Positions 25,778 through 38,546 of a stretch of 64,000 bases of DNA are shown here, piece after piece. The translations under genes were made by a program, and so were the position numbers. The DNA is from Novosphingobium sp. (GTDB taxonomy: Bacteria; Pseudomonadota; Alphaproteobacteria; Sphingomonadales; Sphingomonadaceae), in assembly GCA_017745295.1 (NCBI GenBank), contig JAGHZR010000009.1:61918-125917 (forward strand). The letters are read 5' to 3'. Numbering within the stretch: position 1 is the first letter of the stretch; every line of letters begins with the position of its first letter. The notes beneath the pieces were generated by a model. The model made no database searches and was not told the origin of the DNA. It worked only from the letters and a program-made list of their open reading frames with translations.

Positions 25778-28066
25778 TCAGTATTTCACCCCCAGCGTCA
25801 CACCATACGTGATCGGCTCGGCCCAGACGCTGCCGATCCCGAGCGAGGCATAGTTCACGGCGGAGCGGTAGCGATGGTTGGTGACGTTCTCGCTGAACAG
25901 CGCGACCGAGATTGTCTCCGAGGGATCGACCCATTCCGCGCGCAGGCCCAGCAGGGCGTATTGGCTCTGCCTGAACTGCTCGGCAATGCCGAAGTAGAAC
26001 GAGGACGTGTAATAGAGGTTGCTGGACAGGTTGAGCCGTCCGCCGCCCACGTCGATCCCGTAGGAGACCGCAAGGTTGCCGGTCAGTTCGGGCGTGCGCT
26101 GCATCTTGAAGCCGCTGGCGTCGGTAACGGTCTCGACCAGAGCGCCCGGTCCGAGGCCGCCGAGGCTGGTGGGCGTGCAGGCCACCGGCGAGGCACCGAA
26201 CACGGCGCCGGGATCGCAGAACTGATAGAATGGCGCGTTGGGGAACGACTTGTAGCGGGCATGGGTCCAGGCGAGGCCGCCGCTCACCGTCAGGTCGCTG
26301 GTGATCCGGGCGCTCGCCTGGCCCTCGATGCCGTAGATTTCCGAGCTGGCGGCATTGGTGATGCGCGCGGTCCCGGCCTGGAAGCTGGAGACCTGGAGGT
26401 TGCTGTAGTCGTAGTAGAACCCGGAAAGCTCGGCGGTGAAGCGGCCGTCGCCGTACTTGTAGCCGAGTTCGTAGGCGTTGATCTTCTCCGGCTTGACCGG
26501 CCGGTAGGAATAGCCGCCGACATTGAGCAGCCCGGCTTTGTAGCCCTGCGTGAAGGAGGCGTAGAGGCTCGATTGCTCGCTCGGCTTATAGCGCAGCACC
26601 ACGCGCGGCGTGACGCGGTTATTGGTCAGTTTCGGCACGTCGAAGCGGGTATAGAGCGGCGTCGCCGGGTCGAAGGGCACCGGATTGCCGTTTGCGTCCT
26701 CGTAGACCGAAGCGGTGAGGGCACGCTGGAAATAGGCCTGGTCGACCCAGTCGCGGCTGTAGCGGGCACCGGCGGTGAGGAAGAGCTGCGGCGTCACTTC
26801 GTAAGTCGCATCCCCGAACACCGCGATCGACTGCGACAGGGTGCCGGATGCGCCGTTGCGCACGAAGGGCGCGGTGCCGAGTTTTGCTGCGGTCGGCCAG
26901 GTGTCGCGATTGCGGAAATAATAGACGCCGGTGGTCCACTGGAGCGGCGATCCGGCCTTGGAGCTTAGCAGGACTTCCTGCGTGAAGGTCTTCGAGTTCG
27001 ATCCGATGCCGATGGTGAAGATCGGCAGGGCGGTGGCGTCGAGGTCCTGAATGCTGGTGACGCGCTCGTCGCGGAACTGGGTGTAGGACGTGAGGTCGGC
27101 AAAGCCGAGATCGGCCTTGATAGTGCCCTGGATCACATCGGTATTGGTGCGCGCGCCGACGCCGTCGCCGGGATTGAGGGCGACCTCGTTGGGCTTGGTG
27201 GCGTAGAAACCGGGCGGCGTGAACTGGTAGATCCAGCGCGTGCCGTTCCCGTCGACGAAGGCATTGTGCATCAGTGCGGAAGGGTCGTCGGTCTCCGAAT
27301 GGGTGTAGCGCAGCAGCAGGCTGACGTCCGGCGTGACATCCGCCTTCAGGCCGGTGCGGATCGACCAGCGGTTGTACTTGCCGACCTGATCGTTGCCGTC
27401 GACGATGTTGCGCTGGAAGTTGTCGCTCCGGCGGTAGAGGCCCTCGATATCGAAGGCCATGCCCTCAGTCAGGCGCGAGGTCGCGTAGGACTGGACTTCG
27501 ACGGTATCGAAGCGGCCATAGGAAATCCGCAGTTCGCCGGATGGGTCTTCGCTGGGTTCCGCCGTCGAGACCAGGATCGCGCCGCCCGTGGTGTTGCGGC
27601 CGAACAAGGTCCCCTGCGGGCCTTTGAGCACCTGGATGTTCCGGACTTTCAGAAGCTGGAAATCGGTGGCCGCCGCGCTCGGCAGGAAGAAGCCGTCGAC
27701 GTAAGTGGCGACATTGGGGCCGCCGCCGGAGGTGGCGATCGCGGTGCCGACACCGCGGATCGTCGGCTGGGTATAGACGCCCGACTTGTCGAAGCGCAGC
27801 GCGGGCACGACTTTCGACATGTCCGAAAGCTGGCGCACACCGGCATCGGTCAGGGTATCCTCGCTCAGGGTAGTGACCGTGATCGGCACGTCGAGCGAGC
27901 GTTCGGCGCGGCGCTGGGCGGTGACGATGATTTCGCCCGTCTCGGCAGGTACTGAGGAGATTGGCGAATTCCCTTCCTGCGCGGCGGCTTGACCACCGAG
28001 CAGGGCCGATGCCAGCGCTCCCGCTCCGGCGCCTGCCGAAATCAGGCCTTTCATCGATTTGCGCAT
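25778..28066 (-). CDS. TonB-dependent outer membrane receptor
   Basis: 762 residues. Signal peptide to AAAQ, TonB box GEIIVTAQRRAERSLDVP, plug with IRGVGTAIATSGGGPN and LKGPQGTLFGRNTTGG, C-terminal barrel ending VTLGVKY. The ATG at 28066 has a GGGGAGGAA site 5 bases upstream. It is of the sphingomonad substrate-importer type; no Fur box was seen, so the ligand is unknown. It is divergent from the haem receptor gene. Confidence 0.92.
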   Translation of the reverse strand: MRKSMKGLISAGAGAGALASALLGGQAAAQEGNSPISSVPAETGEIIVTAQRRAERSLDVPITVTTLSEDTLTDAGVRQLSDMSKVVPALRFDKSGVYTQPTIRGVGTAIATSGGGPNVATYVDGFFLPSAAATDFQLLKVRNIQVLKGPQGTLFGRNTTGGAILVSTAEPSEDPSGELRISYGRFDTVEVQSYATSRLTEGMAFDIEGLYRRSDNFQRNIVDGNDQVGKYNRWSIRTGLKADVTPDVSLLLRYTHSETDDPSALMHNAFVDGNGTRWIYQFTPPGFYATKPNEVALNPGDGVGARTNTDVIQGTIKADLGFADLTSYTQFRDERVTSIQDLDATALPIFTIGIGSNSKTFTQEVLLSSKAGSPLQWTTGVYYFRNRDTWPTAAKLGTAPFVRNGASGTLSQSIAVFGDATYEVTPQLFLTAGARYSRDWVDQAYFQRALTASVYEDANGNPVPFDPATPLYTRFDVPKLTNNRVTPRVVLRYKPSEQSSLYASFTQGYKAGLLNVGGYSYRPVKPEKINAYELGYKYGDGRFTAELSGFYYDYSNLQVSSFQAGTARITNAASSEIYGIEGQASARITSDLTVSGGLAWTHARYKSFPNAPFYQFCDPGAVFGASPVACTPTSLGGLGPGALVETVTDASGFKMQRTPELTGNLAVSYGIDVGGGRLNLSSNLYYTSSFYFGIAEQFRQSQYALLGLRAEWVDPSETISVALFSENVTNHRYRSAVNYASLGIGSVWAEPITYGVTLGVKY

Positions 28067-28290
28067 TGCGTTTCCTCCCCTTGCCCTACCAATCCGGCTT
28101 GTTCGCCGGTTGGCCCCATTTTCCATGAACGGGCCGGCGACGAAATCGGCGGGGAGGCGATATCGCGGAGGCGTTGAGGCACCGCCTCGGCGACGGGCGC
28201 GACGGCTTCGGGCGGACGAAAATCCCATCTTCAAAGGAAATTTTCGAGGCAGGTTGAAATCCGGGTGGGACACTGTGCAGATAGCGCTTA

Positions 28291-28305
28291 TGCGAATCAT
28301 TAGCA
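28291..28305 (+). promoter_or_regulatory. Fur box
   Basis: TGCGAATCATTAGCA is a 15-base dyad with one mismatch, matching the alphaproteobacterial Fur/Irr-type TGCAAAT-ATTTGCA pattern. It lies 17 bases before the haem receptor start, over the expected promoter, so iron should repress the haem genes. Confidence 0.7.
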
Positions 28306-28321
28306 TCAAGGCGATTCTTTC

Positions 28322-30556
28322 ATGACTTTCCCCACTCGGCGTGCGTTTTCCCGAATGTTGCGACACTCATCCGCTCTCGGCACGGCAGCGATCTTCTGCG
28401 CCGGCGTGCAGGCCCATGCGGCAGACGACGGGGCCGCATCCGGTGACGCGGCGGTCAAGCTCGGCTCGGTAAAGGTCGAGGATATCGCGCTCGGCGAGCA
28501 GCAGCAGGGCGTCGACCGCAATGCCGCAGGCAAGCCCGCCGTGCTCACCACGACGACTTCGGGCGAGACCCTGCGCGAGCGCATGGTCGACAACATCGCC
28601 GAATATGCCCGCCGCGTGGACGCCGGGGTGAACTTCAGCAGCAACAACCAGAGCATCAATATCCGCGGTCTCGATTCCAACCGCGTGCTGACGACCGTGG
28701 ATGGCATCCGCCTGCCCTGGATGAACGACGGCGCGCGCGGCGTGCAGGGCGGTGTCGCCGCTTTCGACTTCAACTCGCTGAGCGCCATCGACGTGGTGAA
28801 GAGCGGCGATTCCAGCTACTTCGGGCAGGGCGCGCTGGGCGGCGTCTTCGCGGTGCGCACGCTCGATCCCGAAGACCTGCTGACCGACGGCAGGAAGCAG
28901 GGCGCGCTCGGCAAGGCGACCTATGACAGCGCCAGCGACAGCGTCTATCTGAACCAGGCAGCGGCCTTCCGCACCGGCGATACGCTGGTGCTGATCCAGG
29001 GCGGCTATCAGAACGGGCAAGAGACCGAGAACCAGGGCAAGACTTACGGCACCGGCACGATGCGGACCGCGAAGAATCCGGCCTCCTACGATCAGGAAAA
29101 CCTGCTGGTCAAAGTCCACCAGTACCTTGGCGGCGGCCACCGCATCGGCCTGACCGGGGAGACCTTCAAGCGCAGCTATGACGAGGACACGCTCACCAGC
29201 GTCAACGCCACCTATTCTTCCTACGCGACGCTGGAGCAGAACAAGCGCAAGCGGGTGGCGGGAACGTACGACTATCAGGCAGAAGGCGACGGCTTCGTGC
29301 AGGAAGCCCATCTGGTCGGCTACTGGCAGCGCCTCAACTTGCGCACCTACACGCGGGCGATGCGCACCACAGCCCCGATCGGCCAGTACGACCGTGACAG
29401 CGATCTCCAGGACGAATCCTGGGGCGCCAACGGCTCGATCGTCGGGCGGGTGACGACGGGCGCGGTGAGCCACGCGATCAGCCTGGGCGGCGAAGTCTAC
29501 GCCACCAAGACCACGCAATATGCAGGGGGTGTCGACAATTGCACCCCGGCGACGCGGGCCTGCTCGTTCCTTCACGTGAACCAGTCCGACATGCCCGATG
29601 TCGACGGCGTGGACCTCGGCCTGTTCCTTCAGGACCGCATGACCTTCGGCAACTTCCACCTGACGCCGGGCCTGCGCTTCGACTGGTATCGCCGCAAACC
29701 GCAGGAAACCGCGACGTATACCGTTAATGCGGCCTATGAGGGCCTGTCTGCGCGGTCGAGCGATTCCCAGTTCTCGCCCAAGATCATGGCCGAGTACGAT
29801 ATCCTGCCGAACCTCACGGCCTATGCGCAGTATGCCCAGGCCTTCCGCGCGCCCTCGGCGACCGAACTCTACCTGACGTATGGCGGCACCGGCAGCTATG
29901 TCAGCATCGGCAATCCTGACCTCAAGCCCGAGACGAGCAAGGGCTACGAACTGGGCCTGAAGTTCGGCGACGCCAAGCGCGGCGCCAAGGTCAGCTTCTA
30001 CGACAACTACTATCGCAACTTCATCGACACGATCACCACGACCGCATCCGAGGCAGGCCTCAGCGGCAGCTATCCCTTCGGTGTGTTCCAGTACGTCAAC
30101 CGCGCCCATGTCCGCATCTACGGCATCGAGGCGAGCGCGCAGTGGGCGCTGACCGACAACTGGCGGGTCTGGGGTTCGATCGCCTATTCGCACGGCAAGG
30201 ACACCGACGAGGACGTCTACCTGAACTCGATCCCGCCGCTGCGCGGCATCGCCGGGTTCGGCTATAGCCAGGAGCGCTTCGGGGCGGACCTTTCCGCCAC
30301 CGTCGCGGCGAAGCGCAACAAGGTCGAGAACCCGACCTCGACGATCAACCAAACCCCGGGCTACGGCATCGTCGATTTCACGGCATGGGTCAAACCGGGC
30401 CTGTTCGACGGCCTGCGCCTTCAGGGCGGCGTATACAACCTGCTCGACAAGACCTATTACAACGCGCTCGACATTTCCGACAGCGCCACCGTCTCGCAGC
30501 GCTATTACAGCCAGCCGGGACGGACCTACAAGGTGTCGATGATACTGGCGTTCTGA
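28322..30556 (+). CDS. TonB-dependent haem/haemoprotein receptor
   Basis: 744 residues with a signal peptide to about residue 34. Plug region INIRGLDSNRVLTTVDGIRLPW and haem-receptor motifs FRAPSATELYLTYG and NPDLKPETSKGYELGLKF. The barrel ends in ILAF. A haem oxygenase gene follows 68 bases later and a Fur box lies upstream, so import of haem for iron is the expected role. The first codons overlap no upstream gene. I do not assign a specific name such as hasR or hmuR. Confidence 0.9.
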   Translation: MTFPTRRAFSRMLRHSSALGTAAIFCAGVQAHAADDGAASGDAAVKLGSVKVEDIALGEQQQGVDRNAAGKPAVLTTTTSGETLRERMVDNIAEYARRVDAGVNFSSNNQSINIRGLDSNRVLTTVDGIRLPWMNDGARGVQGGVAAFDFNSLSAIDVVKSGDSSYFGQGALGGVFAVRTLDPEDLLTDGRKQGALGKATYDSASDSVYLNQAAAFRTGDTLVLIQGGYQNGQETENQGKTYGTGTMRTAKNPASYDQENLLVKVHQYLGGGHRIGLTGETFKRSYDEDTLTSVNATYSSYATLEQNKRKRVAGTYDYQAEGDGFVQEAHLVGYWQRLNLRTYTRAMRTTAPIGQYDRDSDLQDESWGANGSIVGRVTTGAVSHAISLGGEVYATKTTQYAGGVDNCTPATRACSFLHVNQSDMPDVDGVDLGLFLQDRMTFGNFHLTPGLRFDWYRRKPQETATYTVNAAYEGLSARSSDSQFSPKIMAEYDILPNLTAYAQYAQAFRAPSATELYLTYGGTGSYVSIGNPDLKPETSKGYELGLKFGDAKRGAKVSFYDNYYRNFIDTITTTASEAGLSGSYPFGVFQYVNRAHVRIYGIEASAQWALTDNWRVWGSIAYSHGKDTDEDVYLNSIPPLRGIAGFGYSQERFGADLSATVAAKRNKVENPTSTINQTPGYGIVDFTAWVKPGLFDGLRLQGGVYNLLDKTYYNALDISDSATVSQRYYSQPGRTYKVSMILAF

Positions 30557-30624
30557 CGCATGGGGCCGGGGCGGCGGCATTGGCTGCCCCGGCTTCCTGT
30601 GATGCAATTGAAGAAGGAATAGTG

Positions 30625-31224
30625 ATGGATACGACACTTCAGGCTCCGGCGGAGACCGGCCGCGCGAAGCGTCTCAAGGCCGCCACCACGGAAACCCACG
30701 ACCGGCTCGACAAGCGCATCATGGCGGGCGAGCCTTTCGCGGCGGTGCCGAACTACGGCCGTTTCCTGGCGGTGCAGCATGCGTTTCACCGCGATATCGA
30801 TGCGCTCTATGACGACGCGGCGCTGGCCGAGCTGGTGCCGGACCTCGCCGGGCGTCGGCGGTTCGAGCAGATCGGGCAGGACATGGCCGACCTTTCGCTG
30901 CCACTTTCCGAACCTGCCGATGCGCCCCGTTTCGCTGCCGGAGAGATCGACGTGCCGACCGCGCTCGGCTGGCTCTATGTTGCGGAAGGCTCCAACCTCG
31001 GCGCGGCGTTCCTGTTCAAGATGGCCCGGGCGCTGGGTCTCGACGAGAACCACGGCGCGCGCCATCTCGCCGGGCATCCGGATGGCCGCGCGCAGCACTG
31101 GCGCTCGTTCACCGGCGCGCTCGATCAGGTCGCGCTGGACGAGGCGGAAGAGCTGCGCGTGATCGACGGCGCCAATGCCGCCTTCCGCCGCGTTCATGCG
31201 CTGGTGGAGCAGCAGTACGGGTGA
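30625..31224 (+). CDS. hemO: Haem oxygenase (biliverdin-producing)
   Basis: 199 residues. The proximal haem ligand is His25 in the KAATTETHDRLDKRIM context, and the distal helix appears as LGWLYVAEGSNLGAAFLFKMA. It is of the bacterial HemO/BphO-type fold and releases iron from imported haem in the cytoplasm. AGAAGGAAT precedes the ATG at 30625. It is the second gene of the Fur-controlled haem operon. Confidence 0.92.
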   Translation: MDTTLQAPAETGRAKRLKAATTETHDRLDKRIMAGEPFAAVPNYGRFLAVQHAFHRDIDALYDDAALAELVPDLAGRRRFEQIGQDMADLSLPLSEPADAPRFAAGEIDVPTALGWLYVAEGSNLGAAFLFKMARALGLDENHGARHLAGHPDGRAQHWRSFTGALDQVALDEAEELRVIDGANAAFRRVHALVEQQYG

Positions 31225-31277
31225 GGTCTGCAAGGAAACTTACCCTGATTTTGAACACAAAATAGCGTAAAAACCAA

Positions 31278-31367
31278 CGTCATCCTGAACTTGTTTCAGG
31301 ATCCATCTCGCCGAACGGGCTGCCGTTGATGGCCAGAAATGGATCCTGAAACAAGTTCAGGATGACG
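31278..31367. repeat. Long perfect inverted repeat (family B, copy 1)
   Basis: Arms of 29 bases (31278-31306 and 31339-31367) around a 32-base loop. The arm opens CGTCATCCTGAACTTG and ends GGATCCAT. It lies between convergent genes (hemO and the UbiM-like gene). The second copy is at 37945-38080. Confidence 0.9.
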
Positions 31368-31402
31368 AGTAAAGGCGGCAGAGTTGTGGCCAGCAATGGC
31401 GC

Positions 31403-32590
31403 CTACGGTTGCATCAGCATCCGGCTGACGCTTCGCGAGACGAAAGGCAGCCTTGCCGCTGCCCGCAGCCCGGCATGGCGGGCTGCCCGCGCCGCCGGAT
31501 GCTCGGCGGTGTAGAGGCCGACGATCAGGTTCGTGGCCGTGTAGATCGGGCGGCTCGCCATGCGGTGGGTCGCCTCGTAGCGGCGTAGCAGCAGAGACGC
31601 GCCGATGTCGCCGCCTTGCCGCGCCGCATCCGAGACCAGCTTGCCCAGCAGCCGGGCGCTCGCCAGCCCGAGATTGAAGCCATGCGCGGTCACGGGATGC
31701 ATGCCCACCGCCGCATCGCCGATCAGCGCCGCGCGTGGTGCCGCAAAGTGACGGGCGTAAGTCGTCGCCAGCGGGTAGACATGTGCCTTGCCCACGATGT
31801 TCATCCGGCCCAACCGGCACTCGTAGCGGCGGGTCAGTTCCGCACCCAGCGCCTCTGCTTCGAGGGCGGCGAGCCGGGCGATGTCCTCGCTCGTCAGGGT
31901 CAGGACGGCGGAAGAGCGGCGGCCGTTCAGCGGCAGCATCGCGATCGTCTGGCCATGGTCGAACCACTCGGTTGCGATGCCCTCGTGGTCGCCGTCGTGC
32001 TCGACACGGCAGACGAGCATGGAGCGGCCGAGCCGGTTCACTTCCGCGCCGATGCCGAGTTGTTCGCGAACCCACGAGAAGCGCGAGTCCGCGCCGACCA
32101 GCAGGCGGGATTCGAGGCGGGTTCCATCGTCCAGCGCCATAGTTACGCCCCCGCTGTCGTTACGGAAGCTGGAGATGGAACGGCCCGCAAGGATCTCGAT
32201 ACCCGGCAGCGCGTCCACGAGTTCAAAAAGCGCACGGCGGATCAGGTGGTTGGATACGAGGTGTCCAAGTTGCTCCTCGCCGCTTGCGGCGGTGCCGAAA
32301 GCCAGCGCGAAAGGCGAGCCGCCGTTCAGCACGCGGGCTTCGCGCAAGGGCGCGGTGCCTTCTGCGGGAATGCGGTCCCACGCGCCGAGGGCCTGAAGTG
32401 CGCGCACCGAGCGGAGGGTAAGCGCGATCTCGCGTCCGTCTACCGGTGGAGCGGCGAGCACGGCGGCGGGCTGGCGCTCGATCACTGCCACGCGCAGTCG
32501 CGATCCGGTCAGCGAGGCGGCAAAGGCAAGCCCTGCCGGCCCTGCGCCCACTATCGCAACGTCATGCGTCATTGTCGGTCGTTCCATCAT
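31403..32590 (-). CDS. UbiH/UbiM-family flavin-dependent ubiquinone hydroxylase
   Basis: 395 residues. FAD-binding VGAGPAGLAFAASL near residue 13-26, the DG motif, and GDAAVGMHPVTAHGFNLGL near 295, a version that resembles UbiM more than UbiH or UbiF. Such enzymes hydroxylate the ubiquinone ring at the inner membrane. Three starts are possible: 32590 and 32587 (ATGATG) and 32572 (ATG giving MTHDVAIVGAG, the commonest N-terminus). It is followed in the same strand order by the DHA2 transporter gene upstream. Confidence 0.85.
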   Translation of the reverse strand: MMERPTMTHDVAIVGAGPAGLAFAASLTGSRLRVAVIERQPAAVLAAPPVDGREIALTLRSVRALQALGAWDRIPAEGTAPLREARVLNGGSPFALAFGTAASGEEQLGHLVSNHLIRRALFELVDALPGIEILAGRSISSFRNDSGGVTMALDDGTRLESRLLVGADSRFSWVREQLGIGAEVNRLGRSMLVCRVEHDGDHEGIATEWFDHGQTIAMLPLNGRRSSAVLTLTSEDIARLAALEAEALGAELTRRYECRLGRMNIVGKAHVYPLATTYARHFAAPRAALIGDAAVGMHPVTAHGFNLGLASARLLGKLVSDAARQGGDIGASLLLRRYEATHRMASRPIYTATNLIVGLYTAEHPAARAARHAGLRAAARLPFVSRSVSRMLMQP

Positions 32591-32642
32591 CGTGGCGCAA
32601 TCCTGTCAGCGCGTTTCGGCGGGCGCCATGATCTCCGTCAAT

Positions 32643-34184
32643 TCAGGCGGCTTCCTTGCGCGGTTCGTCGTCCTCGGCAGGGGCGTGGCCGCTGATTTCC
32701 GATCCGGCATCGGGTGCGAAGCGCAAGTTCCACAGCGTGGCGGTCAGCGAGATCGCCGTCACCACCCAGAAGGCGATCGAGAAATCGGTGAGCGTCGGCG
32801 CTTGGTGGCCGCCCGCCATCATCGCCAGATGGAGCGCCATCGCCGCCACGCAAATGCCCAGCGAGAGCATGAGTTGCTGGAACGTCGAATAGAACGCCGT
32901 GGCGCGGCTCATCTGCTTCTTGTCGATGCCGTCATAGGCGATGGTGTTGTAAGCGGTGAACTGGAACGACATGAAGAAGCCGGACAGCGCCAGCACGCAG
33001 AACATCGTCCAGACCGGCCAGCTCGGGCTGAACAGCCCGCAAATCGCATAGCCCGCCGTGGCGATCACGCCGTTCCACACGAGCGCGCGGCGGAAGCCGA
33101 AGCGGCGAAGCACGCGCGGGGCGAAGCTCTTCATGGCGAGCGAGCCGACTGCCGTCGCCACGGTGATCGTGCCGCTGCGCGCGGCGGAGAAGCCGAAGCC
33201 CACCTGCATCATCAGCGGCAGCAGGAATGGCTGCGCGCCCTGGGTAATGCGCGTGATCGAACCGGCGATGACCGAAAGGCGGAAGGTATTGTCGCGCATC
33301 AGCGAGAGGTCGAGGATCGCGCTCTCGCCCTTGTTCTCGCGCCTGCGGGCGTGGAGCACGTAGAACAGGCCGGTCACGAGGCCGATCGCGATCAGCGCCG
33401 AGGCGGTCAGGCCCTCGCCGGGGCGGCTCACCATCTCGAAACCGAACAGCAGGCAGCCGAGCGATAACCCGCTCAGCACGAAGCCGGGCGTATCGAAGCG
33501 GCCGGGGTCGTCCTCGCGGATATTGGCGATGAAGCGGCCGACCAGATAGAAGCCCAGCACGCCCATCGGCAGGTTGATGTAGAAGATCCAGCGCCAGTCG
33601 AGATAAGTCACGATCAGTCCGCCGAGCGGCGGGCCGATGATCGGGCCGATCAGGGCGGGCACCAGCAGCCAGGACATGGCATTGACCATGTCCTGCTTGG
33701 CGACCGAGCGCAGCAGCACCAGACGCCCCACCGGGATCATCATCGCGCCGCCCATGCCCTGGAGGAAGCGCGAGGCGACCATCATCTCCAGCGAAAGCGC
33801 CTGCCCGCAGGCCAGGCTGCCGAGCACGAACAGCAGGATGGCGGTGCGGAACACGGTGCGCGATCCGAAGCGGTCGGCGATCATGCCGGAGGCGGGAATG
33901 AAGATCGCCAGCGCCAGAAGGTAGGACGTCAGCGCGACGCTCATCTCCTGCGGGCGGACGCCGAAATCGCGCGCCATCGTCGGCAAGGCGGTGGCGAGCA
34001 CCGTCGCGTCCACGAATTCCATGAAGAGGGCGGAGGCGATGATCAGCGCCACCAGCCGGTAGTTGGCGCCCGATGTCGCAGGTCCTTCGTCGCGCGTCTT
34101 GGCGAGCGAACCGGCGGCGGGCACGATGCCGTCACGAACTTCCGCATTGACCGAAGCCATGCCGCGACGACGCGGCCTCAACAT
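32643..34184 (-). CDS. DHA2-family MFS drug exporter
   Basis: 513 residues with about 14 membrane segments. The first helix ALFMEFVDATVLATALPTMA, motif A GMIADRFGSRTVF and motif C-like GPIIGPPLGG mark a DHA2 (EmrB/QacA-type) proton antiporter. The start may be 34184 or 34160 (both ATG; neither has a strong ribosome site). It lies upstream of the UbiM-like gene on the same strand with a 52-base gap; co-transcription is possible. The substrate is unknown. Confidence 0.88.
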   Translation of the reverse strand: MLRPRRRGMASVNAEVRDGIVPAAGSLAKTRDEGPATSGANYRLVALIIASALFMEFVDATVLATALPTMARDFGVRPQEMSVALTSYLLALAIFIPASGMIADRFGSRTVFRTAILLFVLGSLACGQALSLEMMVASRFLQGMGGAMMIPVGRLVLLRSVAKQDMVNAMSWLLVPALIGPIIGPPLGGLIVTYLDWRWIFYINLPMGVLGFYLVGRFIANIREDDPGRFDTPGFVLSGLSLGCLLFGFEMVSRPGEGLTASALIAIGLVTGLFYVLHARRRENKGESAILDLSLMRDNTFRLSVIAGSITRITQGAQPFLLPLMMQVGFGFSAARSGTITVATAVGSLAMKSFAPRVLRRFGFRRALVWNGVIATAGYAICGLFSPSWPVWTMFCVLALSGFFMSFQFTAYNTIAYDGIDKKQMSRATAFYSTFQQLMLSLGICVAAMALHLAMMAGGHQAPTLTDFSIAFWVVTAISLTATLWNLRFAPDAGSEISGHAPAEDDEPRKEAA

Positions 34185-34396
34185 GGGGCCTGCGTGGTGG
34201 GGAGGGGGGAGGACATGGGCAACTTTCGAATGCGCGGACGGGTAAAATCCCCTCCGTCAAAAGGCCGTCCATCTGTCATGCGGGCGTGCCGACTGAAGGG
34301 GGATGTAGGCGCATTGGTGCAAAAAAGAAACCTGCCGACCCCGCGGAAATGGCGGTTGGGGCGGGATTTGCAGTTGCAAAAACTGCGCAGTGACGT

Positions 34397-34601
34397 TCAG
34401 ATTTCGTATTCGAGCTGCCAGTCGACGTGCGGCTGTGGCGATGGTTTTGCCGGTGCGGGAACGCGCGACTTGCGGTTCGTCATCTCGCCATGGAGCTTGC
34501 GGATCATGTTGCTGCCGGTGCGGGTCATCAGGCCGGGAATGAAGCCGTGAACGATCGCCCCCAGTCCCGCGAGGATGATCGACGAACAGTTTGCGGAACA
34601 C
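34397..34601 (-). pseudogene. Broken DUF6356-like small membrane protein
   Basis: A GTG at 34601 with CAGGAG upstream opens the frame MFRKLFVDHP, the usual start of the sphingomonad DUF6356-like proteins. It then leaves the family at once. The expected C-terminal half (ILAGLGAIVHGFIPGLMTRTG, then MIRKLHGEMTNRK) is encoded in another frame down to the stop at 34397. The middle of the protein (about 20-25 residues) is missing, so a deletion that also shifts the frame is the simplest reading. Family recognition is from memory. Confidence 0.5.
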
Positions 34602-34646
34602 GGGTTTCTCCTGAGCCTCCCCTGATTGAGTCCGGGGGAGCGATAG

Positions 34647-37901
<3,255 letters not shown>

Positions 37902-37944
37902 GGTTTTGATAGGTTGGAAACGCGTACCTTCCGTTTACCGCACT

Positions 37945-38080
37945 CGTCATCCTGAACTCGTTTCAGGATCCATTGCGGGGCCTCCTCCTGCGTTAGCGGG
38001 AAGGGCACGGCGATGGGGGATTGCCGATCGGACGGCGGGGCAGGCGGCATGATGGATCCTGAAACGAGTTCAGGATGACG
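37945..38080. repeat. Long perfect inverted repeat (family B, copy 2)
   Basis: Arms of 29 bases (37945-37973 and 38052-38080) around a 78-base loop. The arms match copy 1 (31278-31367) except for one T-to-C change, with a matching A-to-G in the other arm, so pairing is kept. It lies between convergent genes. Confidence 0.9.
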
Positions 38081-38144
38081 TTGCGTGTTTAGGATGACTT
38101 GGTGAGCGTTCGGAACCTGAGGCGGAATGAAGCTTGGCGGCGCT

Positions 38145-38546
38145 TCAGGGCAAACCCGATCCATCCGCTAAAAACCGCAACTCGTCTTCGCTGAAGACGC
38201 GGCCGCGCGTCAGGAACCGCTGCTCGCGGCCGTTGTCGAGGCTGAACATGCCGCCCCGGCCGGACACGACGTCGAGGATCAACTGGGTATGCGCCCAAGC
38301 CTCGCCCTGCGCTCGGCCGATATAAACCGGCGCGCCGCCCACTTCGCCGAGCAGGATGTCGCCCTCGCCGATGCGAAATTCGCCCTGCGGATAGCACATC
38401 GGCGAGGAGCCGTCGCAGCAGCCGCCGGACTGGTGGAACAGCACCGGGCCGTATTCGGCGGTCAGCTCCGCGATCAGGGCAAGTGCCGCCGGGGTGGCGG
38501 CGACCCGTTCTACCTCATTCGTCACCCCGGCGAACTCCTCGGTCAA
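38145..38546 (-). CDS. DUF779-family protein
   Basis: 133 residues, a DUF779 protein with the [13 protein letters not shown] segment (Cys cluster, potential metal or redox site) and [16 protein letters not shown]. Members are often encoded next to acetaldehyde dehydrogenase and alcohol dehydrogenase genes, as here. It overlaps the alcohol dehydrogenase by 4 bases. Its biochemical function is unknown. Confidence 0.85.
   Translation of the reverse strand: MTEEFAGVTNEVERVAATPAALALIAELTAEYGPVLFHQSGGCCDGSSPMCYPQGEFRIGEGDILLGEVGGAPVYIGRAQGEAWAHTQLILDVVSGRGGMFSLDNGREQRFLTRGRVFSEDELRFLADGSGLP

Noticed and set aside
28367..30637. 756-codon open frame antisense to the haem receptor
   Set aside because: It mirrors the codon structure of the receptor in GC-rich DNA and shows no family motif. 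The same applies to 16934-19135, 10959-12788, 20324-21901 and 48185-49636.
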